A stretch of 64,000 nucleotides of DNA from assembly GCA_029210465.1 (NCBI GenBank), contig JARGDL010000002.1, positions 235,288 to 299,287 on the forward strand. Reading direction: 5' to 3'. The notes beneath the pieces were generated by a model that did no database searches, was not told where the DNA came from, and saw only the letters and a list, made by a program, of their open reading frames with translations. Positions 1 through 8,244 of this stretch are shown piece by piece; within the stretch, counting starts at the first letter, position 1, and the number at the start of each line of letters is the position of its first letter. Both the position numbers and the translations under genes were made by a program. This stretch comes from Stygiobacter electus (lineage in GTDB: Bacteria > Bacteroidota > Ignavibacteria > Ignavibacteriales > Melioribacteraceae).

Positions 1-567
1 AAAGGGAAAGATTTCTTTGCTTTCAATTTTAAAATAGGAAATAAAAATGGCTATTATGATGAAAACGGAAAAGGTATGCAAGGTATGTTTCTTACTGCAC
101 CAATAAAATTTAGATTTAGGATCACCTCAAGATATTCAAAAAACAGATTCCATCCAGTTTTACAAAAAAACAAAGCACATTTAGGAACTGATTTTGCTGC
201 GGCATACGGAACACCAATTCAAGCAACTGCTAATGGAACAGTTTTAGAAGCAAGTTATACAAGTGGAAACGGTTATTATATTAAAATAAAGCATTCTCCA
301 ACATACACAACTCAATATTTACACATGTCAAGATTTGCAGCTGGAATTAGAAAAGGTGTAAAAGTTTCACAGGGGCAAACGATTGGTTACGTTGGAAGTA
401 CAGGATTAGCAACTGGTCCACATGTATGTTATCGCTTTTGGAAAAATGGTAAACAAGTTGATCCATTAAAAGAAAAAAGACAATCTACAGGACCTATCAA
501 TAAAAAATATTTAAGCGATTTTATAAAATATAAAGATGAAATCATAAAAAAATATTTTTCTTCATGA
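1..567 (+). CDS. M23 family metallopeptidase, 5' truncated by the window edge
   Basis: The frame is open from base 1, so the gene begins upstream; 188 residues are visible. The C-terminal half is an M23 (LytM/DD-endopeptidase-type) zinc peptidase domain, with HLGTDFA as the HxxxD zinc motif and GPHVCYRFW where the family has the HxH motif. Such enzymes cut peptidoglycan cross-links in the periplasm. The third-ligand position is Cys instead of His (GPHVC); from memory this HxC form also occurs in other Bacteroidota M23 proteins, so the protein may still be active. It ends in a Lys-rich tail. It is unlikely to belong to the lysW operon, which has its own promoter-like region. Confidence 0.85.
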   Translation, partial: KGKDFFAFNFKIGNKNGYYDENGKGMQGMFLTAPIKFRFRITSRYSKNRFHPVLQKNKAHLGTDFAAAYGTPIQATANGTVLEASYTSGNGYYIKIKHSPTYTTQYLHMSRFAAGIRKGVKVSQGQTIGYVGSTGLATGPHVCYRFWKNGKQVDPLKEKRQSTGPINKKYLSDFIKYKDEIIKKYFSS

Positions 568-603
568 TGTATAAAAATTCAAAATTATGCATAAAAATGC
601 ATT
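566..603. promoter_or_regulatory. Two tandem ARG-box-like operators upstream of lysW
   Basis: Two 18-bp sites, GATGTATAAAAATTCAAA (566-583) and TATGCATAAAAATGCATT (586-603), each match the enteric ARG box pattern WNTGAATWWWWATTCANW at 16 of 18 positions. They are separated by 2 bp, so their centres are 20 bp apart, close to the paired-box spacing at known ArgR operators. The second is a perfect ATGCAT-AAAA-ATGCAT palindrome. The first overlaps the stop codon of the upstream gene. Binding by an ArgR-type regulator is inferred; no regulator gene is in the window, and AT-rich DNA raises the chance background. Confidence 0.5.
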
Positions 604-627
604 TAAAAAATTAATCCTCAAAAATAT

Positions 628-659
628 TTTGCACTATGAAAAATTGTTTTATAATTTTG
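628..659 (+). promoter_or_regulatory. Bacteroidota-type promoter for the lysW cluster
   Basis: TTTG at 628-631, a 20-bp spacer and TAATTTTG at 652-659 fit the Bacteroidota -33/-7 pattern (TTTG-N19-21-TAnnTTTG). A start of transcription near 665 would leave a short leader before the AAGGAG ribosome site at 673-678 and the lysW ATG at 684. The ARG-box-like sites lie about 25 bp upstream of the -33 element. Confidence 0.5.
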
Positions 660-683
660 CAACACTTTTTATAAGGAGTAAAC

Positions 684-851
684 ATGAACGCAGAATGTCC
701 AGTGTGTGGGGCTCAGATACAACTTGCTGCTGATGCAGTTCAAGGTGAATTGATTGAATGCCCTGATTGCGGAACTGAATTGGAAGTTGTTTCTGTTAAT
801 CCACCTCAAGTTAAAGAAGCACCTCAAGAAGAAGAAGATTGGGGACAATAA
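684..851 (+). CDS. lysW: LysW amino-group carrier protein with C-terminal Gln
   Basis: This 55-residue acidic protein has two CxxC zinc knuckles (CPVCG near the start, CPDCG in the middle) and ends EEEDWGQ. LysW carries alpha-aminoadipate or glutamate derivatives as amides on the gamma-carboxyl of its C-terminal residue during lysine or arginine synthesis. The known proteins end EDWGE; here the last codon is CAA (846-848), so the residue is Gln. A strong AAGGAG site precedes the ATG. It directly abuts lysS, as expected for an operon. Identity is firm from size, zinc motifs, the EDWG tail and neighbours; the Gln is the odd feature. Confidence 0.93.
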   Translation: MNAECPVCGAQIQLAADAVQGELIECPDCGTELEVVSVNPPQVKEAPQEEEDWGQ

Positions 852-2009
852 GTGGTTTGGGTTTTAGATTCAACATTAAGAGAAGGTGAACAAACTCCTG
901 GTGTTTATTTCGATAAACACATTAAACTTGCTATTGCTAATTTATTAGATGAAGTCGGTGTTGATATTATTGAAGCTGGCCATCCAATGGTTACTCCGGA
1001 AATTCATGCCGCTGTAAAATCTATTGCTCAAAAAGGATATAAAAGAATTGTAGGAGCTCACTCTCGTTCACTTAAATCTGATGTTGATCTTGCACTTGAA
1101 TGTGGTGTTGATTTTATTGGAATTTTCTATTGTGTATCTGATGAAAGATTGGAAACAGTATTTAAAAAAGATTTAACAGGTGCTTGTCAATTAATTACAG
1201 AAGTAATCAAATATGCAAAAGAACAAAAACCAGATCTGCTAATTCGATATACACCTGAAGATACAGTTCGCTCACAATTTGAAAATGTTGTAACTGCAGC
1301 AGTTGCTGCAATTGAAGCCGGAGCTGATATCATTAGCGTTGCTGATACAACTGGCTTCATGGTTCCGGGTACTTCAAGAAGTATGTATGATTATATTCTT
1401 AGATTAAAAGATGAATTCAACAAAAGAAATCTTTCTCCAAAAATTGCAGTTCATTGCCATAACGATCGAGGTTTAGCATTAGCTAATGCTCTTGACGCTT
1501 ATCGTGCTGGTGTTGATATAATTGATGCTTCTTCAATTGGTCTTGGTGAAAGAGCTGGAATTGTTGACCTTGCACAATTATTAACTGTATTGACTATTGA
1601 TTTTAATGAAAATAGATGGAATTTAAAAAAGTTGGTTGAGCTTTATGATCTTGTAAGCAAGCATTCTGGAATTCCTATACCAGCTAACTTCCCAATAACG
1701 GGAAAGAACGCATTTACTCATTGCGCTGGTGTCCACACTCATGCTGCTTCGGTTAACCCGATGCACTATGAAAGTTTAAATCCAGAAATTCTTGGAAGAC
1801 AAAGAACATTTTCTCTCGATCATATGTCGGGTATTGCATCGCTAAGGTATGCACTTGCACTTATTGATGAGAGTTCTCTTGATGAAAATCTTCAATATGA
1901 CGTTTTAAGAGAAGTCAAATCTGTTGGTCAACGTGGTCGCACCGTTGATCTTTCCGAACTAAAGCATATCATTGATGCAGTAAAGCATCATCAAACTTAC
2001 TCTAAGTGA
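852..2009 (+). CDS. lysS: Homocitrate synthase (LysS type)
   Basis: This 385-residue alpha-isopropylmalate/homocitrate synthase family TIM barrel condenses 2-oxoglutarate and acetyl-CoA to homocitrate, the first step of the alpha-aminoadipate lysine route. It shows the N-terminal [12 protein letters not shown] signature, the metal motif HCHNDRG and the lid motif HCAGVHTHA. The start is a GTG directly after the lysW stop codon (TAAGTG), which suggests translational coupling. HDHAG-like substrate choice between homocitrate and isopropylmalate cannot be settled by motif alone, but the lysW/X/Y/Z/J neighbours favour homocitrate. Homoaconitase and homoisocitrate dehydrogenase are not in the window. 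Confidence 0.88.
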   Translation: MVWVLDSTLREGEQTPGVYFDKHIKLAIANLLDEVGVDIIEAGHPMVTPEIHAAVKSIAQKGYKRIVGAHSRSLKSDVDLALECGVDFIGIFYCVSDERLETVFKKDLTGACQLITEVIKYAKEQKPDLLIRYTPEDTVRSQFENVVTAAVAAIEAGADIISVADTTGFMVPGTSRSMYDYILRLKDEFNKRNLSPKIAVHCHNDRGLALANALDAYRAGVDIIDASSIGLGERAGIVDLAQLLTVLTIDFNENRWNLKKLVELYDLVSKHSGIPIPANFPITGKNAFTHCAGVHTHAASVNPMHYESLNPEILGRQRTFSLDHMSGIASLRYALALIDESSLDENLQYDVLREVKSVGQRGRTVDLSELKHIIDAVKHHQTYSK

Positions 2010-2056
2010 GCTTTGCTCACAAAATAAATTTTTTAAACATAATAAGGAGTAATAAA

Positions 2057-2935
2057 ATGAAGATTGGTATGCTTCATTCATTAATTCGTAAAGATGAAAA
2101 ATATCTTATTGACGAATTCAACAAAATAAAAGGTGTTGAGTTAGAATTAATTGATGATAGACAAATTTCTTTCAACCTTGGTAAAGATCATTTTGATTAT
2201 GATATTGTTGTGGAACGTTGCATTAATCACTCAAGAGCTTTACATGGATTAAAACTTTTTGAAACTGCAGGAATTAAATGTGTTAATAAATATTCTGTTG
2301 CTACAATTTGTGGTGATAAACTATTAACATCTTGCTCTTTAGCAGAGCACAAAGTTCCTCAACCTGAAGTTCGTGTGGCATTTACAGAAGAATCTGCTTT
2401 AAGAACTATTGAAGAAATGGGCTATCCAGTCGTACTAAAACCTGCTGTTGGTTCTTGGGGAAGATTGCTTTCCAAAATAAATGACCGTGATGCTGCTGAA
2501 GCAATTCTTGAACATAAAACTGTTTTGGGTTCTTATCATCACTCTATATTTTATATTCAAAAGTATGTTGAAAAAGCTCGCATTGAAAATGGAGAAAAAT
2601 TACCAGGTCGTGATATTAGAAGTTTTGTTGTTGGTGATAAATGTATTGCAGCAATTTATAGGACTTCTCCACATTGGATTACTAACACTGCACGCGGTGG
2701 AAAAGCAACTAATTGTGTTGTAACAGATGAACTGAATGATATTTCTGTTCGTGCTGCAAAAGCAGTGGGTGGTGGTATTGTGGCTATCGATGTTTTTGAA
2801 ACTGAAAATGGTTTAATGGTAAACGAAGTAAACTACACAATGGAATATAAAAATAGTATTGTCACTACTGGTGTTAATATTCCACAAAAAATGGTTGAAT
2901 ATATTTTACAAGTTGCAGAGGGTAGAAATGACTAA
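2057..2935 (+). CDS. lysX: LysW ligase LysX/ArgX (ATP-grasp)
   Basis: This RimK-like ATP-grasp ligase (292 residues) joins the amino group of alpha-aminoadipate or glutamate to the C-terminal residue of LysW. The start ATG at 2057 was chosen because AAGGAG lies at 2044-2049 and [15 protein letters not shown] matches the family N-terminus; an upstream in-frame extension to 2006 lacks support. Visible motifs are [14 protein letters not shown] (ATP-grasp lysine), the loop [12 protein letters not shown] and the metal site [12 protein letters not shown]. It overlaps lysY by 8 bases. Whether it uses aminoadipate, glutamate or both is not decided by sequence alone. Confidence 0.92.
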   Translation: MKIGMLHSLIRKDEKYLIDEFNKIKGVELELIDDRQISFNLGKDHFDYDIVVERCINHSRALHGLKLFETAGIKCVNKYSVATICGDKLLTSCSLAEHKVPQPEVRVAFTEESALRTIEEMGYPVVLKPAVGSWGRLLSKINDRDAAEAILEHKTVLGSYHHSIFYIQKYVEKARIENGEKLPGRDIRSFVVGDKCIAAIYRTSPHWITNTARGGKATNCVVTDELNDISVRAAKAVGGGIVAIDVFETENGLMVNEVNYTMEYKNSIVTTGVNIPQKMVEYILQVAEGRND

Positions 2936-3974
2936 AATAAAAGTTTCAATTGTTGGTGCTTCTGGTTATACTGGCGGTGAACTTTTAAGGTTGTTATTGT
3001 TTCATCCGAATGTTGAAATAAATCAGGTTACTTCAGAAAGTTATACTGGTAAATTCGTTTATAAAGTTCATCCGAATTTAAGGAAAGCAACTCAATTAAA
3101 ATTTTCTTCAGCTTCAGAATTACAGCAATGTGATGTTTTGTTTTTGTGTTTACCTCATAATAGCTCTCAAAATAAAATTGATTTTTATAAATCTATTGCT
3201 CCAAAAATTATTGACCTGAGTGCAGATTTTAGATTGAAAAATCAAGATGAATATGAAAAATGGTATGGACATAAACATGTAAGACCAGAATTGTTGAAAG
3301 AATTTGTTTATGGAATTCCTGAGCTTCATCGCGAAGAAATGAAAAATGCTAATTACATTTCAAGTGCTGGCTGTAATGCAACAGCAAGTATTTTAGGGTT
3401 ATATCCACTTTTCAAAAATGATTTAGTATTTGAAGATAGAACAGTAATAGAAGTAAAAGCTGGGTCAAGCGAAGGTGGAAACAAGGTTAACGAAGGTTCA
3501 CATCATCCTGAAAGAAGCGGAGTTGTTCGTTCATATATGCCAACTAAACATCGTCATACTGCAGAAATACTTCAAGAACTTTCATTCGGAAAAAATATTC
3601 AAGTTCATTTTTCTGCAACTGCAATTGATATTGTTCGTGGTTTGTTGGCAACTTGTCACGTCTTTCTAAAAAAAGATTTAGAAGAAAAAGATATTTGGAA
3701 AATCTATCGCGATGCTTATGGCAATGAACCTTTTATCAGAATTGTTAAAGAGAATGATGGAATTTACCGATATCCTGAACCAAAGTTATTATCCGGTACA
3801 AACTATTGTGATATTGGTTTTAAGAAAGATGAAAATTCAAATCGCCTCGTTGTAATTAGTGCAATTGATAATTTAATGAAAGGTGCAGCTGGCCAAGCAT
3901 TACAAGCTTTTAATATTATGTTTGGTTTTGATGAAAGAACTGGTTTAGAGTTCACGGGACTTCATCCAATTTAA
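2928..3974 (+). CDS. lysY: LysW-aminoadipate/glutamate 6-phosphate reductase
   Basis: This 348-residue ArgC-like NADPH reductase converts the LysW-bound acyl phosphate to the semialdehyde. The N-terminal Rossmann motif is [15 protein letters not shown] and the catalytic Cys lies in [10 protein letters not shown]. The ATG at 2928 sits inside the 3' end of lysX (8-base overlap) and gives the expected N-terminus [13 protein letters not shown]; an earlier in-frame start at 2859 lies wholly within lysX and is unlikely. The order lysX-lysY is typical of LysW clusters. A 210-base gap with an unusual inverted low-complexity tract follows. Confidence 0.92.
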   Translation: MTKIKVSIVGASGYTGGELLRLLLFHPNVEINQVTSESYTGKFVYKVHPNLRKATQLKFSSASELQQCDVLFLCLPHNSSQNKIDFYKSIAPKIIDLSADFRLKNQDEYEKWYGHKHVRPELLKEFVYGIPELHREEMKNANYISSAGCNATASILGLYPLFKNDLVFEDRTVIEVKAGSSEGGNKVNEGSHHPERSGVVRSYMPTKHRHTAEILQELSFGKNIQVHFSATAIDIVRGLLATCHVFLKKDLEEKDIWKIYRDAYGNEPFIRIVKENDGIYRYPEPKLLSGTNYCDIGFKKDENSNRLVVISAIDNLMKGAAGQALQAFNIMFGFDERTGLEFTGLHPI

Positions 3975-3984
3975 TTTTAATCAA

Positions 3985-4160
3985 AGTCTTGCTCTTTTTC
4001 TTAATTATATTCTTTCTCTTAATCTTGATCATAATCATAATCTTACGCTTACTCTTTAACTATATCAAACAAGAGCAAGATTAAGAGTAAGATCAAGAGT
4101 AAGATTAAGATCAAGAGTAAGAGCAGGTGTAAAAGTAAGATTAAAAATAAGAATAAACTT
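3985..4160. repeat. Inverted low-complexity tract between lysY and the amidotransferase gene
   Basis: The left part (to about 4056) is pyrimidine-rich and built of degenerate hexamers such as CTTAAT, CTTGAT and CTTACT. The right part (from about 4070) is purine-rich with AAGAGT, AAGATT and AAGATC hexamers. The halves are roughly complementary, so a transcript could form a long imperfect hairpin. No reading frame is credible here. It may separate two expression levels in the lys cluster, or be a simple repeat expansion. Confidence 0.6.
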
Positions 4161-4184
4161 TTATAACTTTTATTAATAAAAATT

Positions 4185-4829
4185 ATGTGCCGATTACTTT
4201 ACGTCAATACAAAAAATGAATCTGAGATAGAAAATTATCTTTGTCATTTTTCTCAGATAGCAAAGAATAGCCAAGAATATCAAGGACATGGCTGGGGTAT
4301 GGCTTTTTTTCAAAATGATAAATGGAATTACTATAAAAATATAAAACCAATTTGGGAAGATGATCTTTCTCAGTTTGGCAGAGCCACAAGAATTATTACT
4401 CATGCAAGAAGTGCTTTCAAAGATGAAGGGATTGTAGTCGAAAACAATATGCCATTTTATGATGACAAGTATATTTTCATTTTCAATGGTGAATTAAGAG
4501 GAGTTAAAATAAAAGAAGAAGGAAGAATTGGTGCGGAAAAAATTTTCAATTACATAAAAAGATTTGATAAAGGAAATTTTTTCGATGCGCTTAATAAAGG
4601 AACTGAAATCATTATTAAAAAATCTTCTTACATTCGTGCAATGAATATAATTGTTACTACAAATGATTCCGCTCTTTTATTTACACTTTTTAATGAAGAT
4701 GAAGATTACTTTAAAATGTGGCAAAAACAAAATGATAACGAATTAGTAATTTGCTCTCAACCTTTTTCAATTGATTCTGATTGGCAGCCGATTAACAACA
4801 ACTCATTATTGGAGTTCAAATGTATATAA
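4185..4829 (+). CDS. Class II glutamine amidotransferase-like hydrolase (EgtC/YafJ type) in the lys cluster
   Basis: This 214-residue protein is of the Ntn-hydrolase glutaminase fold. It begins MCRLL, putting the catalytic Cys at position 2 after Met removal. Other family motifs are GHGWGMAFF, HARSAF, ENNMPF, FNGEL and the late CSQPF segment. Relatives include YafJ and EgtC; EgtC hydrolyses a gamma-glutamyl amide in ergothioneine synthesis. No synthase domain is fused, so it probably acts as an amidohydrolase. Its last 10 bases overlap lysZ, tying it to lysine/arginine synthesis. I infer one of two roles: turning the C-terminal Gln of LysW into Glu, or releasing lysine/ornithine from LysW in place of LysK. 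Neither is shown. Confidence 0.8.
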   Translation: MCRLLYVNTKNESEIENYLCHFSQIAKNSQEYQGHGWGMAFFQNDKWNYYKNIKPIWEDDLSQFGRATRIITHARSAFKDEGIVVENNMPFYDDKYIFIFNGELRGVKIKEEGRIGAEKIFNYIKRFDKGNFFDALNKGTEIIIKKSSYIRAMNIIVTTNDSALLFTLFNEDEDYFKMWQKQNDNELVICSQPFSIDSDWQPINNNSLLEFKCI

Positions 4830-5611
4830 TTAAAATTGGTGGTGGAAAAGAAATTAACATCAAAGGAATTATTTCTGATCTATCAACATTAAATGAAAAA
4901 TTTATTATCGTTCATGGTGCAAATGCTCTACGTGATGAATTAGCCCAAAGGATGAATTACCAAAAAAAAATTGTTACTTCAATTTCAGGTTATGATTCGG
5001 TTTTCAGTACTGAAGAAACAATTGACTTAATGATGATGGCTTATGCTGGATTAAGAAACAAAAGAATTGTTGAACTATGCCAACAAAATAATATCAATGC
5101 TGTTGGTCTATCTGGACTTGATGGAAAAGTAATACAAGGGAAAAGAAACACTGGTATTAAAGTTCGTGAAAATGGGAAAACTTTGTTACTAAGAGATTTT
5201 TCAGGTAAACCAAAATCAATCAATACATCATTATTAAATTTGCTACTAGAAAATGGTTACACACCGGTTTTAAGTGTCCCAATAATTGATGAAAATAATT
5301 TCGCAATCAATTCGGAAAATGATGACATAGTTGCATTGCTTCAAAATGAAATGAAAGCCGAGAAAAATATTTCTCTTATCGAAGCACCCGGATTTTTACT
5401 CGATAAAAATGATCAAAATTCATTAATTAAAAAAATATCAAAAGATGAACTAACATTAATGGAAGAAAAAGTTGAAGGAAGAATGAAAAGAAAAATTTTA
5501 GCTTTGCGTAAACTTTTTGAAAATGGTGATACAACAGTTATAATTTCAGATGGAAGAACTGAACATCCAATAATTGATGCATTAAATGGTAACGGAACAA
5601 TAATTTTTTAA
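4820..5611 (+). CDS. lysZ: LysW-aminoadipate/glutamate kinase
   Basis: This amino-acid kinase family protein (263 residues) is related to ArgB and phosphorylates the side-chain carboxyl of the LysW-bound substrate. It has the N-terminal phosphate loop IKIGGGKE, the HGAN segment, GLSGLDGKVIQGKR and a C-terminal HPIIDALNGNGTI. The ATG at 4820 has GGAG at 4811-4814 and overlaps the amidotransferase-like gene by 10 bases, so the two are probably translationally coupled. It is followed after 10 bases by lysJ. The product acyl phosphate feeds LysY. Confidence 0.92.
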   Translation: MYIIKIGGGKEINIKGIISDLSTLNEKFIIVHGANALRDELAQRMNYQKKIVTSISGYDSVFSTEETIDLMMMAYAGLRNKRIVELCQQNNINAVGLSGLDGKVIQGKRNTGIKVRENGKTLLLRDFSGKPKSINTSLLNLLLENGYTPVLSVPIIDENNFAINSENDDIVALLQNEMKAEKNISLIEAPGFLLDKNDQNSLIKKISKDELTLMEEKVEGRMKRKILALRKLFENGDTTVIISDGRTEHPIIDALNGNGTIIF

Positions 5612-5621
5612 GGAGAAAAAA

Positions 5622-6776
5622 ATGAAAGATTACAAATCATTAATTCAGCAATATGAAATTGATGTTTATCCAAGAAGAGATGTTACTTTAGTCAAAGGTG
5701 AGAATTCAAAAGTGTGGGATGATCAAGGTAATGAATATATAGATTTAGCTTCAGGGATTTCAGTTGCCAATGTTGGTCATTGTAATCCAAAAGTTGTCGA
5801 TGCAATTACTCAACAAGCCAAAACTTTAATCACTTGTCCAAATACTTTTTATAATGATGCAAAAGCAATTTTTCTTGAAAAACTTTTTTCAATTGCACCG
5901 AAAAACTTAACAAAAGCATTTTTAACAAATTCCGGCACAGAAGCAATTGAAGCGGCTATTAAATTTGCTCGTGCAAATACAAAGAAAACAAAATTCATTG
6001 CAGCAATGAAAAGTTTTCATGGCAGAACTTATGGCGCTTTAAGTGCAACACACAAAAAAGAATATCGAGAAGATTTTGAACCTTTAGTCCCGGGATTTTC
6101 ATTTGTACCATTTAATAATTTTGAAAAACTCGAAGAAGCAATGGATGATGATACTGCAGCAGTAATTTTGGAATTAATTCAAGGTGAAGGTGGAATTAAC
6201 ATTGGTCAAAAAGAATATTTTCAAAAAGTTCGTGAATTATGTAATCAAAAAAATGTTCTTTTAATTATTGATGAAATTCAAACTGGTTTTTGCAGAACAG
6301 GAACTATGTTTGCAATTGAACAATATGGTATAGAAGCAGATATGATGACACTTGCAAAATCAATTGCTGGTGGGTTCCCGATGGGTGCATTGCTTTGCTC
6401 AGATAAAATTAAAATTGAAAAAAGTAAACATGGTTCAACATTTGGAGGGAATCCATTAGCTTGTGCTGCAGGCACTGCCGCAATAGATTTTATGCTCGAA
6501 ACAAAATTATGGGAACAAGCTGAAGCAAAAGGAAAATATTTCAAAGAAAAATTATCATCTTTTAATCTTTCAAAAGTTAGAGAAATTAGAGTTGTTGGAT
6601 TAATGATTGGTATTGAGCTAAAAGAAAAACCACAGCAAACAATTGTTGAACTGCTTGAAAGAAAAATTCTTTCATTACCAGCTGGAGTTACAGTTTTAAG
6701 ATTACTTCCACCATTAACTATAAGTTATGAGGAACTAGATAAAGCTATTGAAATTTTAGCAGAAGTACTTGCATAA
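5622..6776 (+). CDS. lysJ: LysW-aminoadipate/glutamate semialdehyde aminotransferase
   Basis: This class III PLP aminotransferase of 384 residues (ArgD/LysJ family) converts the LysW-bound semialdehyde to LysW-lysine or LysW-ornithine. The motifs are ASGISVANVGHCNP, NSGTEAIEAAIKFA, IIDEIQTGFCRTG and TLAKSIAGGFPMGA with PLP lysine at about residue 246. AAGGAGA lies just before the ATG. It is the last gene of the cluster; no LysK-type M20 hydrolase follows, and the next gene, nuoA, starts 92 bases on. Confidence 0.92.
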   Translation: MKDYKSLIQQYEIDVYPRRDVTLVKGENSKVWDDQGNEYIDLASGISVANVGHCNPKVVDAITQQAKTLITCPNTFYNDAKAIFLEKLFSIAPKNLTKAFLTNSGTEAIEAAIKFARANTKKTKFIAAMKSFHGRTYGALSATHKKEYREDFEPLVPGFSFVPFNNFEKLEEAMDDDTAAVILELIQGEGGINIGQKEYFQKVRELCNQKNVLLIIDEIQTGFCRTGTMFAIEQYGIEADMMTLAKSIAGGFPMGALLCSDKIKIEKSKHGSTFGGNPLACAAGTAAIDFMLETKLWEQAEAKGKYFKEKLSSFNLSKVREIRVVGLMIGIELKEKPQQTIVELLERKILSLPAGVTVLRLLPPLTISYEELDKAIEILAEVLA

Positions 6777-6809
6777 AAAAAAATAAAAACTATTTGTGTT
6801 CTTAAAATC

Positions 6810-6817
6810 TAATTTTG
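6810..6817 (+). promoter_or_regulatory. Possible -7 element ahead of nuoA
   Basis: TAATTTTG fits the Bacteroidota -7 pattern TAnnTTTG and lies 51 bases before the nuoA ATG, but the only nearby TTTG (6793-6796) is spaced 13 bases away, too short for the usual -33. A weak call. Confidence 0.3.
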
Positions 6818-6868
6818 CATTCTAATTTCAATTGCTTTATTTTTCGCTCACTCAAAAATTGAAATTAT

Positions 6869-7237
6869 ATGATTATTGATTATATCCCAATCATCTTAGT
6901 AATTATTGTTGCTGCTGCTTTCGCGGGGATAGTAGTTTTATCATCTGTAATATTTGGTCCAAAAAGACCTAATAAAATTAAAGTAATGCCTTACGAAAGT
7001 GGTAAAGATCCAATTGGAACAACTCATGAACGTATTTCAATTAAATATTATTTAGTTGCAATATTATTCATAATATTTGATATCGAGGTAATTTATGTTT
7101 ACCCTTGGGCTGTTCAATTTAAATCGTTATTTAATGATTTCGGAATTTTTGCTTTTCTCCCAATGTTTATTTTTTTAATAGTACTTGAACTTGGCTTCCT
7201 ATATATATTAATGAAAGGTGGTTTAAAATGGGATTAG
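6869..7237 (+). CDS. nuoA: NADH-quinone oxidoreductase subunit A
   Basis: This 122-residue membrane subunit of complex I has three hydrophobic segments (about 4-28, 63-85 and 90-115). The conserved loop [22 protein letters not shown] precedes the second helix, with the acidic [11 protein letters not shown] motif inside it. NuoA lies near the quinone channel beside NuoH. It is the first of six nuo genes here and overlaps nuoB by 10 bases. Length is normal for the family. Confidence 0.93.
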   Translation: MIIDYIPIILVIIVAAAFAGIVVLSSVIFGPKRPNKIKVMPYESGKDPIGTTHERISIKYYLVAILFIIFDIEVIYVYPWAVQFKSLFNDFGIFAFLPMFIFLIVLELGFLYILMKGGLKWD

Positions 7238-7746
7238 AAGCGAAATTAACTCAAGATGGATTTATAACTACTACAATAGATGCAATCGTAGCTTGGGCAA
7301 GAAAAAGTTCTGTTTGGCCAATGCCTATGGGAATTTCTTGCTGTGCTATTGAAATGATCTCTGCTGCAGATCCTAAATATGATATAGCTCGTTTTGGCTC
7401 TGAAGTTATGCGATTTACTCCACGGCAATGCGATTTAATGATTGTTGCTGGTACCGTTACTTATAAAATGGCACAAGTTGTAAGAAGAATCTATGATCAA
7501 ATGCCTGATCCAAAATGGGTAATTGCAATGGGTGCTTGCACTTCTTCTGGTGGAATGTATCGTTCTTATAATGTTGTTCAAGGGATTGACCAATTTTTGC
7601 CTGTTGATGTTTACACTGCAGGTTGTCCACCAAGACCAGAAAATTTATTAAATGCTTTAATGACTATACAAGATAAAATTTCTAAAACCCGAGCAAGAGA
7701 TTTTCAGGATATCCTTCCACAAAAATTAGAAGTTGAGACCAGATAA
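7228..7746 (+). CDS. nuoB: NADH-quinone oxidoreductase subunit B
   Basis: This 172-residue subunit of the complex I peripheral arm carries the terminal 4Fe-4S cluster N2, which passes electrons to quinone. The ligands are the tandem cysteines in [10 protein letters not shown], the Cys in [11 protein letters not shown] and the Cys in AGCPPRPE. The start overlaps nuoA (TTAAAATGG), indicating coupled translation. Complete and ordinary for the family. Confidence 0.95.
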   Translation: MGLEAKLTQDGFITTTIDAIVAWARKSSVWPMPMGISCCAIEMISAADPKYDIARFGSEVMRFTPRQCDLMIVAGTVTYKMAQVVRRIYDQMPDPKWVIAMGACTSSGGMYRSYNVVQGIDQFLPVDVYTAGCPPRPENLLNALMTIQDKISKTRARDFQDILPQKLEVETR

Positions 7747-7748
7747 GT

Positions 7749-8243
7749 ATGGATAACAAAGAACTAATTATTCAGAAATTAAAAGAAAATTTTTCTGATT
7801 CGATAGTTGAAATTTCAGACTTTAGAGATGATCTTTCGATTACGATTAAACCTAATGTAATTTTTGATGTTGCAAAATTTTTAAAAGAAAATGATGAATT
7901 ACTTTTTGTTATGTGTAAAGATGTAACAGCAATTGATTGGGCAACTAGAAAAAATAGATTTACTGTTGTTTATCATATTTATTCTTTTAAATTAAATTTC
8001 AACTTAAGATTAAAATCCAACCTTGAAGCAGAACCTTATCAAATAGAATCTGTAACTTCAATTTGGCAAAGTGCAAATTGGTATGAAAGAGAAACTTATG
8101 ATATGTATGGAATCGAATTTCTTAATCATCCGGATTTAAGAAGAATGTACATGCCAGAAGGTTTTGAGTATCATCCATTAAGAAAAGATTTTCCTGTTTT
8201 AGGAATTCCAGGCTCTTTACCATTACCACAAAAACCAGAATAA
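7749..8243 (+). CDS. nuoC: NADH-quinone oxidoreductase subunit C
   Basis: This 164-residue 30-kDa-type hydrophilic subunit supports the quinone-binding module. The C-terminal half shows WYERETYDMYGIEF and HPDLRRMYMPEG..HPLRKDFP, the family signature. It follows nuoB by two bases and is followed by nuoD after one base. NuoC and NuoD are separate proteins here, unlike the fused NuoCD of E. coli. Confidence 0.94.
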   Translation: MDNKELIIQKLKENFSDSIVEISDFRDDLSITIKPNVIFDVAKFLKENDELLFVMCKDVTAIDWATRKNRFTVVYHIYSFKLNFNLRLKSNLEAEPYQIESVTSIWQSANWYERETYDMYGIEFLNHPDLRRMYMPEGFEYHPLRKDFPVLGIPGSLPLPQKPE

Positions 8244-8244
8244 C

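Noticed and set aside
2481..2723. An 80-codon plus-strand frame inside lysX
   Set aside because: It is a shifted reading of the ATP-grasp gene; hydrophobic content comes from AT-rich codons.
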